Shown here: positions 7,989 through 16,551 of the stretch, in pieces
Position numbering within the stretch: position 1 is the stretch's first letter
How the letters are laid out: the number at the start of each line of letters is the position of its first letter
Source of the DNA: Mycobacterium sp. E3251
GTDB taxonomy: Bacteria > Actinomycetota > Actinomycetes > Mycobacteriales > Mycobacteriaceae
Direction of reading: 5' to 3'
Length of the DNA: 64,000 bases
Assembly (NCBI RefSeq): GCF_001666835.1
Contig: NZ_LZJF01000168.1
Span: 1-64,000, forward strand
Translations under genes and position numbers: made by a program
The notes under the pieces: model-generated
The model's input: the letters and a program-made list of their open reading frames with translations, nothing else
Databases searched by the model: none
What the model was told of the DNA's origin: nothing

Positions 7989-9161
7989 ATGCATTTTCAG
8001 CTCGACGCCGACACGGCGAGCTTCCGCGATGGGGTCCGAGCTCACCTTCGGGATGTGTTGAGCCCGGAGTTCGAGGAGCGCATCTATCGGACCGGCGTCG
8101 CACACGACGACGGGTTCGCCAAAGGTCTCGTCGACAAAGGGTATTTCGCACCGGGCTGGCCCGGCGAACTCGGCGGCCAGAACCGCAACGCATGGGACGA
8201 GCAGGTTGTCAAAGAAGAGCTCATGCGCTGTGACGCGCCGATGTACCTGTCCGAAACGACCAGGATGGTGGCGTCGATCATCCGCGAAATCGGCACTCCC
8301 GAGTTGAAGGATCGCATCCTGGCCGGAGCCATCAACGGTGACATCACCATCGCGCTCGGCTTCACCGAACCCGAATGCGGGTCGGACGTCGCGGCGGCTG
8401 CCACCAGGGCCGTCCGCGCTGGATCGGGAGAGGACGCCGACTGGGTGATCAACGGCTCCAAGATGTTCACCACCAACGGTCACATCGCCGATTTCATATT
8501 CCTGCTCGCACGCACCAGCCCCGACAAGCCCAAGCACAAGGGGCTCACGATGTTTCTCGTGCCTTGCGCGTCGGATGGCTTTGAGGCACAAGCGGTCTGG
8601 ACCCTTTCCGGAGAGCGCACCAACATCACTTTCTACAGCGACGTCCGCATTGGAGACGAGTGGCGGATTGGCGACATCGACGGCGGTTGGGAGGTGCTGG
8701 GGCTTTCGTTACGATACGAGCACGCATCCGGGTGGGGCCCGCACCTGATTCGACTGTTGGACCATGCCGAACACTGGGCCACCACCACCCGGTCCGAGGA
8801 TGGCGCACCGCCGATCGCCAGTGCCGACGTCCGGCGCCGGCTTGCCCGAGTCGCCATGGAAACTGAGGTGTCGATGCTACTCCAGCGGCGGTGCGTGTGG
8901 ATCCACGAGCAGGGCGACATACCGGTGGCCGAGGGCCCGATGTCCAAGGTGTTCAGCACCGAGGCGCTCGAGCGCGCCAGCCAAGACGTGGTCGAATTGG
9001 TCGGCGCTGACGGCCTGCGTAGCTACCTCGAGCCCACTGCGCCAGAGCACGGGCGGTTCGAACACTCGCTGCGTTTCTCGCTAGGCACCACGATCTACGC
9101 GGGCACCAGCGAGATCCAGCGGTCGATCATCGCGCAGCGAGGGCTCGGCCTACCCCGTTAA
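7989..9161 (+). CDS. Acyl-CoA dehydrogenase, longer FadE-type subunit
   Basis: This protein of about 390 residues uses the ATG at 7989 (MHFQLDADTASFRDGVR); no strong ribosome site is seen, and an upstream in-frame ATG at 7959 is possible. Family blocks include GYFAPGWPGELGG, GFTEPECGSDVA (substrate/FAD region), INGSKMFTTNGH and the C-terminal IYAGTSEIQRSIIAQRGLG. The position of the catalytic Glu of medium-chain enzymes (YEGT) is Ala here (YAGT), as in many mycobacterial FadE proteins that use a base elsewhere or on a partner. Its stop overlaps the 3' end of the convergent TetR gene by 12 bp. Confidence 0.88.
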   Translation: MHFQLDADTASFRDGVRAHLRDVLSPEFEERIYRTGVAHDDGFAKGLVDKGYFAPGWPGELGGQNRNAWDEQVVKEELMRCDAPMYLSETTRMVASIIREIGTPELKDRILAGAINGDITIALGFTEPECGSDVAAAATRAVRAGSGEDADWVINGSKMFTTNGHIADFIFLLARTSPDKPKHKGLTMFLVPCASDGFEAQAVWTLSGERTNITFYSDVRIGDEWRIGDIDGGWEVLGLSLRYEHASGWGPHLIRLLDHAEHWATTTRSEDGAPPIASADVRRRLARVAMETEVSMLLQRRCVWIHEQGDIPVAEGPMSKVFSTEALERASQDVVELVGADGLRSYLEPTAPEHGRFEHSLRFSLGTTIYAGTSEIQRSIIAQRGLGLPR

Positions 9162-9941
9162 CTTCTTGACCCGGCGCGTCGGGGCCGTCCGTGGCCCGGC
9201 CTTGCGTGCAGGTCTGGCCTTGACGCCGGCGATGGGCGGCGTGACGGCCTGTTTGCACCACGCCCACAACTGGTCCTCCGTTAGCTTGGGGCCCTTGCCG
9301 CCGCCCAGGTGGAAGACGCCAATCTGCGCCAGTGCGGTGAGCGTGGTGTTCAGCAATGTGGTCAACTGCGCGGGGGTCATGTCCGTGCGGACCAATCCCG
9401 CGCGGGCACACGAGGTGATGATCTTCGTCAGCAACTTCTGGTGGGGCTCCCACACTTTGGCAAAGTCGTCCGGCCGCTCGATCTCGAGGCTCAGGTTGTA
9501 GATCGTCATGACCCGGCCGCCGACCGCTTCCGAAGACTCGGCGCGAGACAGCACCCCTCGGCAAAAGGCCTCGAGTTGCTCCATCGGGCCGTCGGCCGCG
9601 GCGACCTCCTGCCGGATGTCCTCGGTGAACTGACTCGTGACGTTCTCGTAAAGCGCCAACAAGAGTTCTTCTTTACCCGCGAAGTGTTGGTAGAACGCTC
9701 GCAGGCTCAGGTTCGACCTGTCGATAAGCGTCTGGATCGTGAAGTCGGCCTTACCCGACTCCTCCACCAACTCCAGCGCGGTGGCCAGAAACCGCGAACT
9801 GCGGGCCAGGGCGCGGGCCCGCGCCGTGCTCAGGCGCCGCTCGATCGTGCGCTGCTGCCACGTACCGGCCAGCTCAACATCGTTGTCAACCAGTTCCAAG
9901 CCGGTTTCGATCTCGCGGCTGGCAGGCTTCTTCGTAGGCAT
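9150..9941 (-). CDS. TetR family transcriptional regulator
   Basis: This regulator of about 263 residues is longer than the usual 200 because of an N-terminal extension of about 45 residues and a lysine/arginine-rich C-terminal tail. The DNA-binding segment FTIQTLIDRSNLSLRAFYQHF is at about 65-90. The ATG at 9941 (MPTKKPASRE) is preferred over a GTG nine bases upstream; no ribosome site is clear, but TATTCT lies 10 bp upstream of the ATG and suggests a nearly leaderless message. A perfect 16-bp palindrome at 9986-10001 in its promoter is the natural autoregulatory operator. The divergent amidohydrolase at 10240 is a likely target. Confidence 0.9.
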   Translation of the reverse strand: MPTKKPASREIETGLELVDNDVELAGTWQQRTIERRLSTARARALARSSRFLATALELVEESGKADFTIQTLIDRSNLSLRAFYQHFAGKEELLLALYENVTSQFTEDIRQEVAAADGPMEQLEAFCRGVLSRAESSEAVGGRVMTIYNLSLEIERPDDFAKVWEPHQKLLTKIITSCARAGLVRTDMTPAQLTTLLNTTLTALAQIGVFHLGGGKGPKLTEDQLWAWCKQAVTPPIAGVKARPARKAGPRTAPTRRVKKLTG

Positions 9942-9985
9942 AGTGCGCACAAGAATACCCGCCTGCCGGAGAAAATGTGCGACCT

Positions 9986-10001
9986 ACATACACGTGTATG
10001 T
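9986..10001. promoter_or_regulatory. Perfect 16-bp palindrome, probable TetR operator
   Basis: ACATACACGTGTATGT is fully self-complementary and lies 45 bp upstream of the TetR start. Its sequence differs from the cluster-wide GAGAA-N6-TTCTC dyad, so it probably belongs to this TetR protein itself. Confidence 0.6.
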
Positions 10002-10169
10002 TGATTGTCACTTTACGTAATTGCTGGTTTCCAGGCTCTGCTGCGTTTGCCGATGGCCCCGGCCGCCCGGCGCGGATGCTTGCGGAAGCCCGCCGGAGCC
10101 CGGGGCTTCACGCAGGTTCAACCCCTCCGCGCATCCCGGGTACTGGTATCGAATCGCGTGCGGTACCGT

Positions 10170-10185
10170 GGAAACGGTGATTCTC
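10170..10185. promoter_or_regulatory. Dyad site, GGAAA-N6-TTCTC
   Basis: GGAAACGGTGATTCTC fits the 5-6-5 dyad with a variant left arm. It is 55 bp upstream of the TTG start of the amidohydrolase and directly follows TACCGT, a possible -10 box. Confidence 0.5.
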
Positions 10186-10239
10186 ATCTGCGAATCAGTG
10201 CGCCGTAATTGAGCCACAGGCCGTCGAAGGAGTGCAGCG

Positions 10240-11427
10240 TTGAGTGCAGACATTCTGATCGTTTCGCCGGACGACCACTTGGTGGAGCCGGCCGATCTGT
10301 GGACAAGCAGGTTGCCGGAGCGCTATCGCGACATCGGGCCGCGGATCGTTCGCACCAAGGGACGCATGGATCCCAGCGTCACTTCTGATGTCGCATTCGT
10401 CGAGGATGCCGACGGCCGCGACGCGGATATCTGGCGCTATGAGGACGCCGTCATCCCGATCCCACTGATCAGCGCTGCCGCCGGCTACGACCTCGACGAG
10501 CTCAGCACCGACCCGATCACCTACGACGAGATGCGCCCGGGCTGCTTCCGTCCAGCGGACCGGCTCGCGGACATGGACATTGCCGGCATCGAAGCGTCGG
10601 CCTGCTTCCCCAACACGCTGGTCCGCTTCTGCGGCCAACGGTTTCTGTACGGCAAGGACAAGGAACTCGCCAGATTGTGCGTCGAGGCGTACAACGACTT
10701 CCAGATCGACGAATGGGGCGGCAGTTCGAACGGGCGGCTGATCCCACTTGGCATCATCCCCCTTTGGGACGTCGAACTCGCCGCGAAGGAGGTCGAAAGG
10801 GTTGCCGCCAAAGGAATGCGCGCCGTGTGTTTCTCCGAGCTACCCAGCCGTCTCGATCTGCCGTCCATCCACAGCGGCTACTGGGACCCGTTCTTCGCCG
10901 CCTGTGAGCGCAACCAAGTGGGCATCATGTTGCACATCGGCTCGAGTTCTTCGCTCACGAAGTCCTCACCCGACTCTCCGCACGTGGTCACCAGCGCGCT
11001 CATGGCGGTTAACTGCACCATCGCCTTGGTCGACTGGCTGTTCTCCGCCAAGCTCGTCCAGTTTCCGGACCTCAAAATCGCGTTCGCCGAGGCGCAGGCC
11101 GGCTGGATCCCCTACTACCTGCAGCGCGTCGACGAGGTGTGGGAAGACCGTCGGGCCTGGGGTGGCATCCATCCGCTGCTGACCGAACCGCCGAGCAGCC
11201 AGGTGCCCGGGCGCGTCTACTTCTCCACCTTCGGTGACCCGGTCGCGTTCCGCATCCTCGATCTCGTCGGTCCAGACCAGCTGATGTTCGAGACCGACTA
11301 CCCGCACAACGACACGAACTGGCCGAGGAGTCAAGAGGTCGCCAGCAAGGCGACGGAGGGTCTGGACGAGGAGACGAAGCGGAAGGTGTTGTCCACCAAC
11401 GCCAAAACGTTCTTCGGCATGGTGTGA
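10240..11427 (+). CDS. Amidohydrolase-2 family protein
   Basis: This 395-residue TIM-barrel metalloenzyme belongs to the amidohydrolase-2 family, which includes ACMSD-type decarboxylases and hydrolases of ring-cleavage products. Metal-ligand candidates are SPDDHLVEP at the N-terminus, MLHIGSSS in the middle and the C-terminal Asp in FETDYPHND. The start is a TTG at 10240, supported by GAAGGAG seven bases upstream and by the short run into the DDH motif. It is transcribed alone, divergent from TetR, with a dyad site at 10170. It is the most distant of the four amidohydrolases in the window, with DDH where two others have DNH. Confidence 0.87.
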   Translation: MSADILIVSPDDHLVEPADLWTSRLPERYRDIGPRIVRTKGRMDPSVTSDVAFVEDADGRDADIWRYEDAVIPIPLISAAAGYDLDELSTDPITYDEMRPGCFRPADRLADMDIAGIEASACFPNTLVRFCGQRFLYGKDKELARLCVEAYNDFQIDEWGGSSNGRLIPLGIIPLWDVELAAKEVERVAAKGMRAVCFSELPSRLDLPSIHSGYWDPFFAACERNQVGIMLHIGSSSSLTKSSPDSPHVVTSALMAVNCTIALVDWLFSAKLVQFPDLKIAFAEAQAGWIPYYLQRVDEVWEDRRAWGGIHPLLTEPPSSQVPGRVYFSTFGDPVAFRILDLVGPDQLMFETDYPHNDTNWPRSQEVASKATEGLDEETKRKVLSTNAKTFFGMV

Positions 11428-11428
11428 C

Positions 11429-11459
11429 AGCCCGGCCCGCGACCTTCAAGCCGGGCTTT
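11429..11459. terminator. Bidirectional hairpin terminator
   Basis: AGCCCGGC and GCCGGGCT form an 8-bp perfect stem around a 13-base loop, followed by TT, between the convergent ends of the amidohydrolase and a crotonase. It could stop transcription from both sides. Confidence 0.6.
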
Positions 11460-12282
11460 ACAAGGCCTTCCAATCGGGTCTGCGCTTCTCGAGGAAGGCC
11501 CGCGGCCCCTCGACGGCGTCCTTGGTCAGCGCGACCTTCATGCGATAGTTTTCGGCGAGCAGTTCGGCCTCATAGATCGGCAGCGTGAGGCCCTTGCGCA
11601 CGGCCATCCGTGAACCTCGCACCGCCAGTGGCGCATTGGAATTGACGATGTCGGCGATCTCCCACGCTCGGGTCATCAATGAGTCGTGCGCGACTACCTC
11701 GGTGAAGATACCCAGGTCGTAGGCGCGCTGGGCCTCGAGTCGTTCGTGCTTGCCCATCAAGATCAAGCGCATCGCAACCGGGAGCGGCAGGATCCGGGCA
11801 AGCCGCACCCCTTCGCGCCCGGACGTCACTCCGATGCTGACATGCGGATCCATCAACGTTGCGCGCTCCGACGCGACGGTGATGTCCGCGGTCGTCACCA
11901 GGTCCAGTCCCGCTCCGCAGGCGATGCCGTTGACGGCGCAGATGATTGGCTTGGTCATCTGCAGCCACGGCGGCGTCGCCTCTTGGGGTGCGTCCCACTG
12001 CCGCATCGAGGCGAGGATGGGCTCGCCCTGATTGTCGATACCGGCGGCATTCTCCATGTCGTGGTCGGCCGCCTTATTGACGTCCGCTCCGACGCACAGG
12101 GCGCGTCCGGCGCCGGTGAGGATCACCGTCCAGATGTCCTGGGAACGTTCGATTTCGGAGTAGGCGTCGGACAATTCGGCGATCATCTCGTCGTTGATCG
12201 CATTGAGGACCTCAGGACGGTTGAGGGTCACACAAGCGGTGTGACCCCGCACCTCGACGCCAATCGTTTCGTAGTGCCTCAC
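11458..12282 (-). CDS. Enoyl-CoA hydratase/isomerase family protein
   Basis: This crotonase of about 274 residues carries VTLNRPEVLNAIN, LCVGADVNKAA and ICAVNGIACGAGLDLVTTAD, followed by LMDPHVSIGVTSGREG. The start is a GTG (giving MRHYETIG) overlapping the TGA of the upstream hydroxyacid dehydrogenase in GTGA; the longer open frame is antisense and rejected. It is the last gene of an operon with HpaI aldolase, TauD dioxygenase and D-hydroxyacid dehydrogenase. It should hydrate an enoyl-CoA, perhaps feeding the dehydrogenase or aldolase step. Confidence 0.88.
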   Translation of the reverse strand: MRHYETIGVEVRGHTACVTLNRPEVLNAINDEMIAELSDAYSEIERSQDIWTVILTGAGRALCVGADVNKAADHDMENAAGIDNQGEPILASMRQWDAPQEATPPWLQMTKPIICAVNGIACGAGLDLVTTADITVASERATLMDPHVSIGVTSGREGVRLARILPLPVAMRLILMGKHERLEAQRAYDLGIFTEVVAHDSLMTRAWEIADIVNSNAPLAVRGSRMAVRKGLTLPIYEAELLAENYRMKVALTKDAVEGPRAFLEKRRPDWKAL

Positions 12283-13364
12283 CTGATGCGCCCCCCACTC
12301 TCCAAAACGGTTGTGGCGGTTGGCCGAAATCCAAATATGTCCTGAAATCGATCGCAGAAGCGTGGCCAGACGTCGGGATTCAACAGGCGCGGTGGCATAC
12401 CGCCGTCGAAGATCGTCTTCCACTGCGTGGCCGTGGCGACAGCGATATCGCGGGCTGCCTCGACCGTGATCCCCGCCGTATGTGGTGTCGCGACCACGTT
12501 GTCAAGATGCAGCAGCGGATTGTCCTGACGCGGCGGTTCCTGATGGAACACATCCAGGCCCGCCCCGGCGATGCCTCCACTGGTGAGCGCCTCGAGCAGC
12601 GCGGTTTCGTCATGGACGGGTCCACGCGCTGTCGTGATGAAGAACGCGGTCGGCTTCATCGCCGCGAACTGCGTCCTGCCGATGAGCCCCTCGGTCTCGC
12701 TGGTCAGCGGGCAGGTCACCTGGACGAAGTCGGAGCGCTCGAGGAGTTCGGCAAGCGCGACGACTCGCACCCCACGTGCTCGCGCGCTCGCCTCGTCGAG
12801 GTAGGGGTCGAAGACCAGGACCTCCATGTCGAACGGCGCGCACAGCTCAACCAGGCGACCGCCGATTGCCCCGAGCCCGACGACGCCAAGTGTTTTCCCC
12901 GTCAACTGACTGCCCCGCAACGCCATTCGGTCTCTCAGGGGGCCGGCTCGCAGCATCCGGTCGGCCGCCGTGATCTTCTTGGCCAGGTCGAGCATGAAGC
13001 CCAGCGCGTGCTCGGCGACCGCCTCCGCGCCCGGCCCGGAGTTGTTGCACACCGCAATTCCGGCGCGCGTGCACGCGTCCACATCGATGACGTCGTACCC
13101 TGCGCCTGCCGAGCACACGGCGAGAAGCTTCTCGCACCGCCGCAGCAAAGCCGGCCCGGCCAGCCACTGCGAACCGCCGGCGTAGCCAGCCACGTCCGTG
13201 CGGGTGGCGACCTGGTATCCGTGTGCGGATTCCAGGACGGCCCAGCTGTCCGTCTCGGCCGCCGTCAAGTCGAGCCTGACCAGATCGATGTCAGCGCTTT
13301 CGAGAATCTCCCCGGCGACGGGATCCGTCCACCGCTCGTAAACCAGGCGCGGACGAGCGCTCAC
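12279..13364 (-). CDS. D-isomer-specific 2-hydroxyacid dehydrogenase
   Basis: This 361-residue NAD(P)-dependent dehydrogenase should interconvert a 2-hydroxy acid and a 2-oxo acid. The nucleotide-binding loop VVGLGAIGG is at about 161-169 and the catalytic set is intact: Arg247 in TTARGPV, Glu276 in DVFHQEPP and His295 in ATPHTAG. The GTG start and upstream TGA overlap in GTGA. Placed between a TauD dioxygenase and a crotonase, it probably acts on a hydroxy or oxo acid made by oxidation in the same pathway. A housekeeping SerA role is unlikely because the ACT domain is missing. Confidence 0.9.
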   Translation of the reverse strand: MSARPRLVYERWTDPVAGEILESADIDLVRLDLTAAETDSWAVLESAHGYQVATRTDVAGYAGGSQWLAGPALLRRCEKLLAVCSAGAGYDVIDVDACTRAGIAVCNNSGPGAEAVAEHALGFMLDLAKKITAADRMLRAGPLRDRMALRGSQLTGKTLGVVGLGAIGGRLVELCAPFDMEVLVFDPYLDEASARARGVRVVALAELLERSDFVQVTCPLTSETEGLIGRTQFAAMKPTAFFITTARGPVHDETALLEALTSGGIAGAGLDVFHQEPPRQDNPLLHLDNVVATPHTAGITVEAARDIAVATATQWKTIFDGGMPPRLLNPDVWPRFCDRFQDIFGFRPTATTVLESGGRIR

Positions 13365-14479
13365 GTGTTCTTGACTTTGGGTTTCGCCTGCGCCGCCTTG
13401 AACATGTCGGCCAGTTCGGCGTTGACGTTCTTGTAGTCGTTGCGGGCGATGGCGCCGTCGCGGCCCTCGACGACGTCGTACCCGAGGCGCAGGTCCTTGT
13501 TCTCCATGTGGAAATATTCACGGCCGATCGGCAGTCGGCGGTCTTCGCGCGGTACTTCCATCCACGCCCGCAGGAAGCAGCGTGCCTTCTTCGGGTCATT
13601 GCTGCTGACGAAGTCGGACCGCGAATGGCACATCGCGAAGTTGTTGGCCACCGCGGCCTCGCCGGATTCCAGTCGGAATTCGACCTGCTGCTCGACCAGG
13701 ATGTTGCGCAGTAGATCCACCGCTTCGACCTCCTGCGGCGTGAACTCACGGCCCAGGGCGTGCATCGCGGGCAGGATGCTGCTGTAGGTGAAGTTGATGC
13801 ATATCCGTCCGTCGATTTGGGAGAAGACGGGCACATCGTAGGGCGTCACGTCGGGCTGGTCGTCGGGCTGTTCGCTGCGCCGATGATGCGGGAAGCCCCG
13901 GTAGAGCACGTCGAGCAGATCCGGCCGTTCCGCGAGAACCCGGTTGTGTGCCGCGGGGCCGCTGGCGAACTGGCTCTCGCCGCCCTGCGCCGCCGGATAC
14001 ACGCACAGCAGCGAAAGGATGTCGGCGGCATCGTTGTGCATGGCCAACTCGGCCCGAGACTTGGTTCCACGGGCGGGTTGCACGCCGCCCGGCAGGATTT
14101 CCTCCTGCACGCGCACCATCCGGTGACCGAAGGAGTTGTTCGACACGAGATAGCCGAGGTGGGTACAGAAGGCCCAGTAGATTCGTTCGAGTTCCTCTAT
14201 CGAGTGCTGTTCGACAGGAAACCCGCGGACGCAGGCCAGGCCCTTGCCGAACATCACATCCCGGTAGAGCCGGGCCAGATCGTCATCGAGGTCCGGGTGC
14301 CGAGCGTCCTCGGGCGTGATGTCATCCCGGTCCTTGTGTGCCGTCTTGGCCAGGATCGATTCCAGCGCAGCCACGTTGCGGGCCGACAGGTCGAAGGCGA
14401 AGTCCTCCTTGCTCGTGAAGTCGGCTCCGGTCCACGCCATCGTGTCAGTGACGGGTTCGGTATAGATGGCTGTCGGCAT
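13361..14479 (-). CDS. TauD/TfdA-type Fe(II)/2-oxoglutarate dioxygenase
   Basis: This 372-residue protein has the double-stranded beta-helix dioxygenase signature. His148 and Asp150 (AMHNDAAD) and His285 (AMCHSRSD) form the iron facial triad, and Arg304 (CFLRAW) is placed to bind 2-oxoglutarate. It should hydroxylate an unactivated carbon using O2 and 2-oxoglutarate. AGGAGG five bases upstream supports the ATG at 14479. It is second in the operon after HpaI aldolase. The length exceeds TauD itself (about 280), so the substrate is probably larger than taurine. Confidence 0.85.
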   Translation of the reverse strand: MPTAIYTEPVTDTMAWTGADFTSKEDFAFDLSARNVAALESILAKTAHKDRDDITPEDARHPDLDDDLARLYRDVMFGKGLACVRGFPVEQHSIEELERIYWAFCTHLGYLVSNNSFGHRMVRVQEEILPGGVQPARGTKSRAELAMHNDAADILSLLCVYPAAQGGESQFASGPAAHNRVLAERPDLLDVLYRGFPHHRRSEQPDDQPDVTPYDVPVFSQIDGRICINFTYSSILPAMHALGREFTPQEVEAVDLLRNILVEQQVEFRLESGEAAVANNFAMCHSRSDFVSSNDPKKARCFLRAWMEVPREDRRLPIGREYFHMENKDLRLGYDVVEGRDGAIARNDYKNVNAELADMFKAAQAKPKVKNT

Positions 14480-14522
14480 CCGGTCCTCCTGATGGATTGG
14501 CTCGGTTAGTGGTTTCGTCTCG

Positions 14523-15317
14523 TCAAATCGGTTCCCGCGGTGACTTGTCCAAGCTGCGGAGCGCCTCTGCGCGCGTTGTGGCCGCCTCCGTCATCATCCC
14601 GATGTCAGTCCCCGCCGAGATGAATCGCAATCCCAGTCCCACGAACCGCCTGAGCAGTTCAAGGGACTTTATTCCGGCCATCCCGAGCGCCACGCCGTGA
14701 CTACGACAAGCCGCCGCCACCGATTCTACTGCACACTGGAAATGTTCATTCTCATACTGCCCGTGGATGCCCATTTCGGCCGTTAGATCGCTCGGTCCGA
14801 CGAGGATCATGTCGATGCCTTCGACCGAGGCAATGGATTCGGCTGCACCGACGGCCTCCGGCGTCTCGATCATCACGGCCACGACCGTGCGTTGTTCGAG
14901 CACCTCCACCAGTTGCGGCGCCGCGCGCTGCTGGAATCCGCTGACCGCATTGGGGCCCGAGATCGACCGATGGCCGATCGGTGGGAACCGCGCGGCGTGG
15001 ACGATGGATTCGGCCTCGGATTTTGAATTTACATGCGGGACAATGACTCCAACCGCCCCACCATCCAATACTCGTGCAATGACAGTAGGGTCGTGCGACG
15101 GCACCCGCACCAAACCGGAGATCCCCGCTCCGAGTGCGCTCATGCAAAGCATTTGCGCGCTTTCCAACGACGTGGATGTGTGTTCGAGATCGACATACAC
15201 GGCGTCGTACCCGCATGCCGCCGCGACCGCGGGAACATCGGGGGTGCGTGAGTTGAGCAGAGCCAGGCACAGCACAAGCGATTGCCCCCGTAGGGCGTCC
15301 CGCAGCGCCGTCGTCAT
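14523..15317 (-). CDS. HpcH/HpaI family aldolase
   Basis: This protein of about 264 residues is a class II, metal-dependent aldolase of the HpaI type, which cleaves 4-hydroxy-2-oxo acids to pyruvate plus an aldehyde. It shows AVYVDLEHTSTS, VMIETPEAVGAAESI and GIDMILVGPSDLTAEMG, containing the metal-binding Glu and Asp. I choose the ATG at 15317 (MTTALRDALRG); TACCGT ends 6 bp before it, fitting a leaderless transcript. A longer frame exists upstream (ATG at 15353) but would run through the dyad site. It heads the operon with TauD, D-hydroxyacid dehydrogenase and crotonase. Confidence 0.87.
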   Translation of the reverse strand: MTTALRDALRGQSLVLCLALLNSRTPDVPAVAAACGYDAVYVDLEHTSTSLESAQMLCMSALGAGISGLVRVPSHDPTVIARVLDGGAVGVIVPHVNSKSEAESIVHAARFPPIGHRSISGPNAVSGFQQRAAPQLVEVLEQRTVVAVMIETPEAVGAAESIASVEGIDMILVGPSDLTAEMGIHGQYENEHFQCAVESVAAACRSHGVALGMAGIKSLELLRRFVGLGLRFISAGTDIGMMTEAATTRAEALRSLDKSPREPI

Positions 15318-15323
15318 AGGCTC

Positions 15324-15352
15324 ACGGTAGCCGACCGAGAATGTGGTTTCCA
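15324..15352 (-). promoter_or_regulatory. Leaderless promoter and dyad site upstream of the HpaI aldolase
   Basis: On the minus strand TACCGT (15324-15329) is a TANNNT -10 box six bases from the ATG. On the plus strand GAGAATGTGGTTTCCA (15337-15352) fits the 5-6-5 dyad GAGAA-N6-TTCCA. The site lies between this gene and the divergent thiolase-like gene. Confidence 0.45.
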
Positions 15353-15405
15353 TATTTCTGCGAACTGCCGTTATCGAGCGGACGACGGTGTGATAACCAT
15401 GAGCT

Positions 15406-16551
15406 ATGCCGTCGAATCGCGTCGCCATCGTGGGCGCAGCCCTTTCCGACTGCGGCCGCGTTCCCGACAAGACCGCCATGGCGCTGATGGCGCAGTCCTC
15501 GCGGCGTGCGGTTATCGATGCCGGCCTGACGAAGCAAGACATCGAAGGGTTCGGCGCTCATGGGGCGTTACTTCCGCCGGTCGAAGTCAGCGAGTATCTC
15601 GGCCTACAACCCGACTGGGTCGACGCGACCAATGTCGGAGGATCCTCGTGGGAAGTGATGGCGAGCCACGCCGCGGCCGCGATCGCGGCGGGCGAAATCG
15701 AGGTCGCCTTGCTGACCTACGGGTCCACCGCGCGCTCGGACGTCAAGCGCCGAGTGCGCGCGTCCGCCGCCGTGATGGGCACCGGCGGCGCCCTGCAGTA
15801 TGAGGCGCCTTACGGGGCGACGTTGATCGCCAAGTACGCCATGGCAGCCAGGCGCCACATGATCGAATTCGGCACGACCGGCGAACAATTGGCGGAAGTC
15901 GCCGTCGCCGCCCACGAGTGGGCCGCCATGAACGAGATCGCGTTTGAGCGCGACCGCATCACTGTCGCGGACGTCGAGGCCGCACCGATGCTGGCCGACC
16001 CGTTCACCTCCAAGCATGTGTGTCTGCGCACCGACGGTGGTGGCGCGGTCGTCCTCGCGAGTGAACGGGTGGCGAAGGATTGTGCGAAAGAGCCGATCTG
16101 GATTCTCGGGTCGGCCGACGCGACATCCCACGTGAGCATGAGCCAATGGCCCGATTTCACGACGTCGGCAGCCGCCCGCTCGGGCCCTCGGGCATTCGCG
16201 CAGGCGGGTGTCGCTCCGGCTGACATCGATGTGTGCCAGCTCTACGACTCCTTCACGTCCACTGTGCTGCTGACCGTGGAGGATCTCGGCTTCTGCGCCA
16301 AGGGCGAAGGTGGACCATTCATCGCGTCCGGTGCGCTGCGCCCGGGCGGGGCGCTGCCAACCAACACCGACGGAGGCGGGCTCGCCTCCTGCCATCCCGG
16401 TATGCGCGGGATGTTCCTCATGGTCGAGGCGGTCCGGCAGTTGCGGGGCGAATGCGGACCGCGCCAAGTGAGCGGGGCCAATTTGGCCTGCGTCCACGCG
16501 ATGGGCGGCTTCTTCACCCACAGCGCCACGATGATTCTCGGGAGGCAGTGA
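15406..16551 (+). CDS. Thiolase-fold lipid-transfer protein (Ltp-like)
   Basis: This 381-residue thiolase-superfamily protein lacks the usual nucleophilic Cys: the segment reads NVGGSSWEVM at about 76-85. It keeps LYDSFTSTV (Tyr280), LGFCAKGEGG and a C-terminal CHPGMRG with His330. Such SCP2/Ltp-type proteins, when paired with a DUF35 protein, include retro-aldolases of steroid side-chain catabolism (Ltp2 with ChsH2). Its TGA overlaps the ATG of a DUF35 gene, which supports a two-subunit enzyme. Whether it is a thiolase, an aldolase or inactive cannot be told from sequence alone. Confidence 0.82.
   Translation: MPSNRVAIVGAALSDCGRVPDKTAMALMAQSSRRAVIDAGLTKQDIEGFGAHGALLPPVEVSEYLGLQPDWVDATNVGGSSWEVMASHAAAAIAAGEIEVALLTYGSTARSDVKRRVRASAAVMGTGGALQYEAPYGATLIAKYAMAARRHMIEFGTTGEQLAEVAVAAHEWAAMNEIAFERDRITVADVEAAPMLADPFTSKHVCLRTDGGGAVVLASERVAKDCAKEPIWILGSADATSHVSMSQWPDFTTSAAARSGPRAFAQAGVAPADIDVCQLYDSFTSTVLLTVEDLGFCAKGEGGPFIASGALRPGGALPTNTDGGGLASCHPGMRGMFLMVEAVRQLRGECGPRQVSGANLACVHAMGGFFTHSATMILGRQ

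Noticed and set aside
7893..8591. N-terminal extension of the 6864 acyl-CoA dehydrogenase
   Set aside because: The extra 233 codons are antisense to the FadE at 7989 and lack any motif; the chain starts naturally at MTFVDLTLTSEQ.
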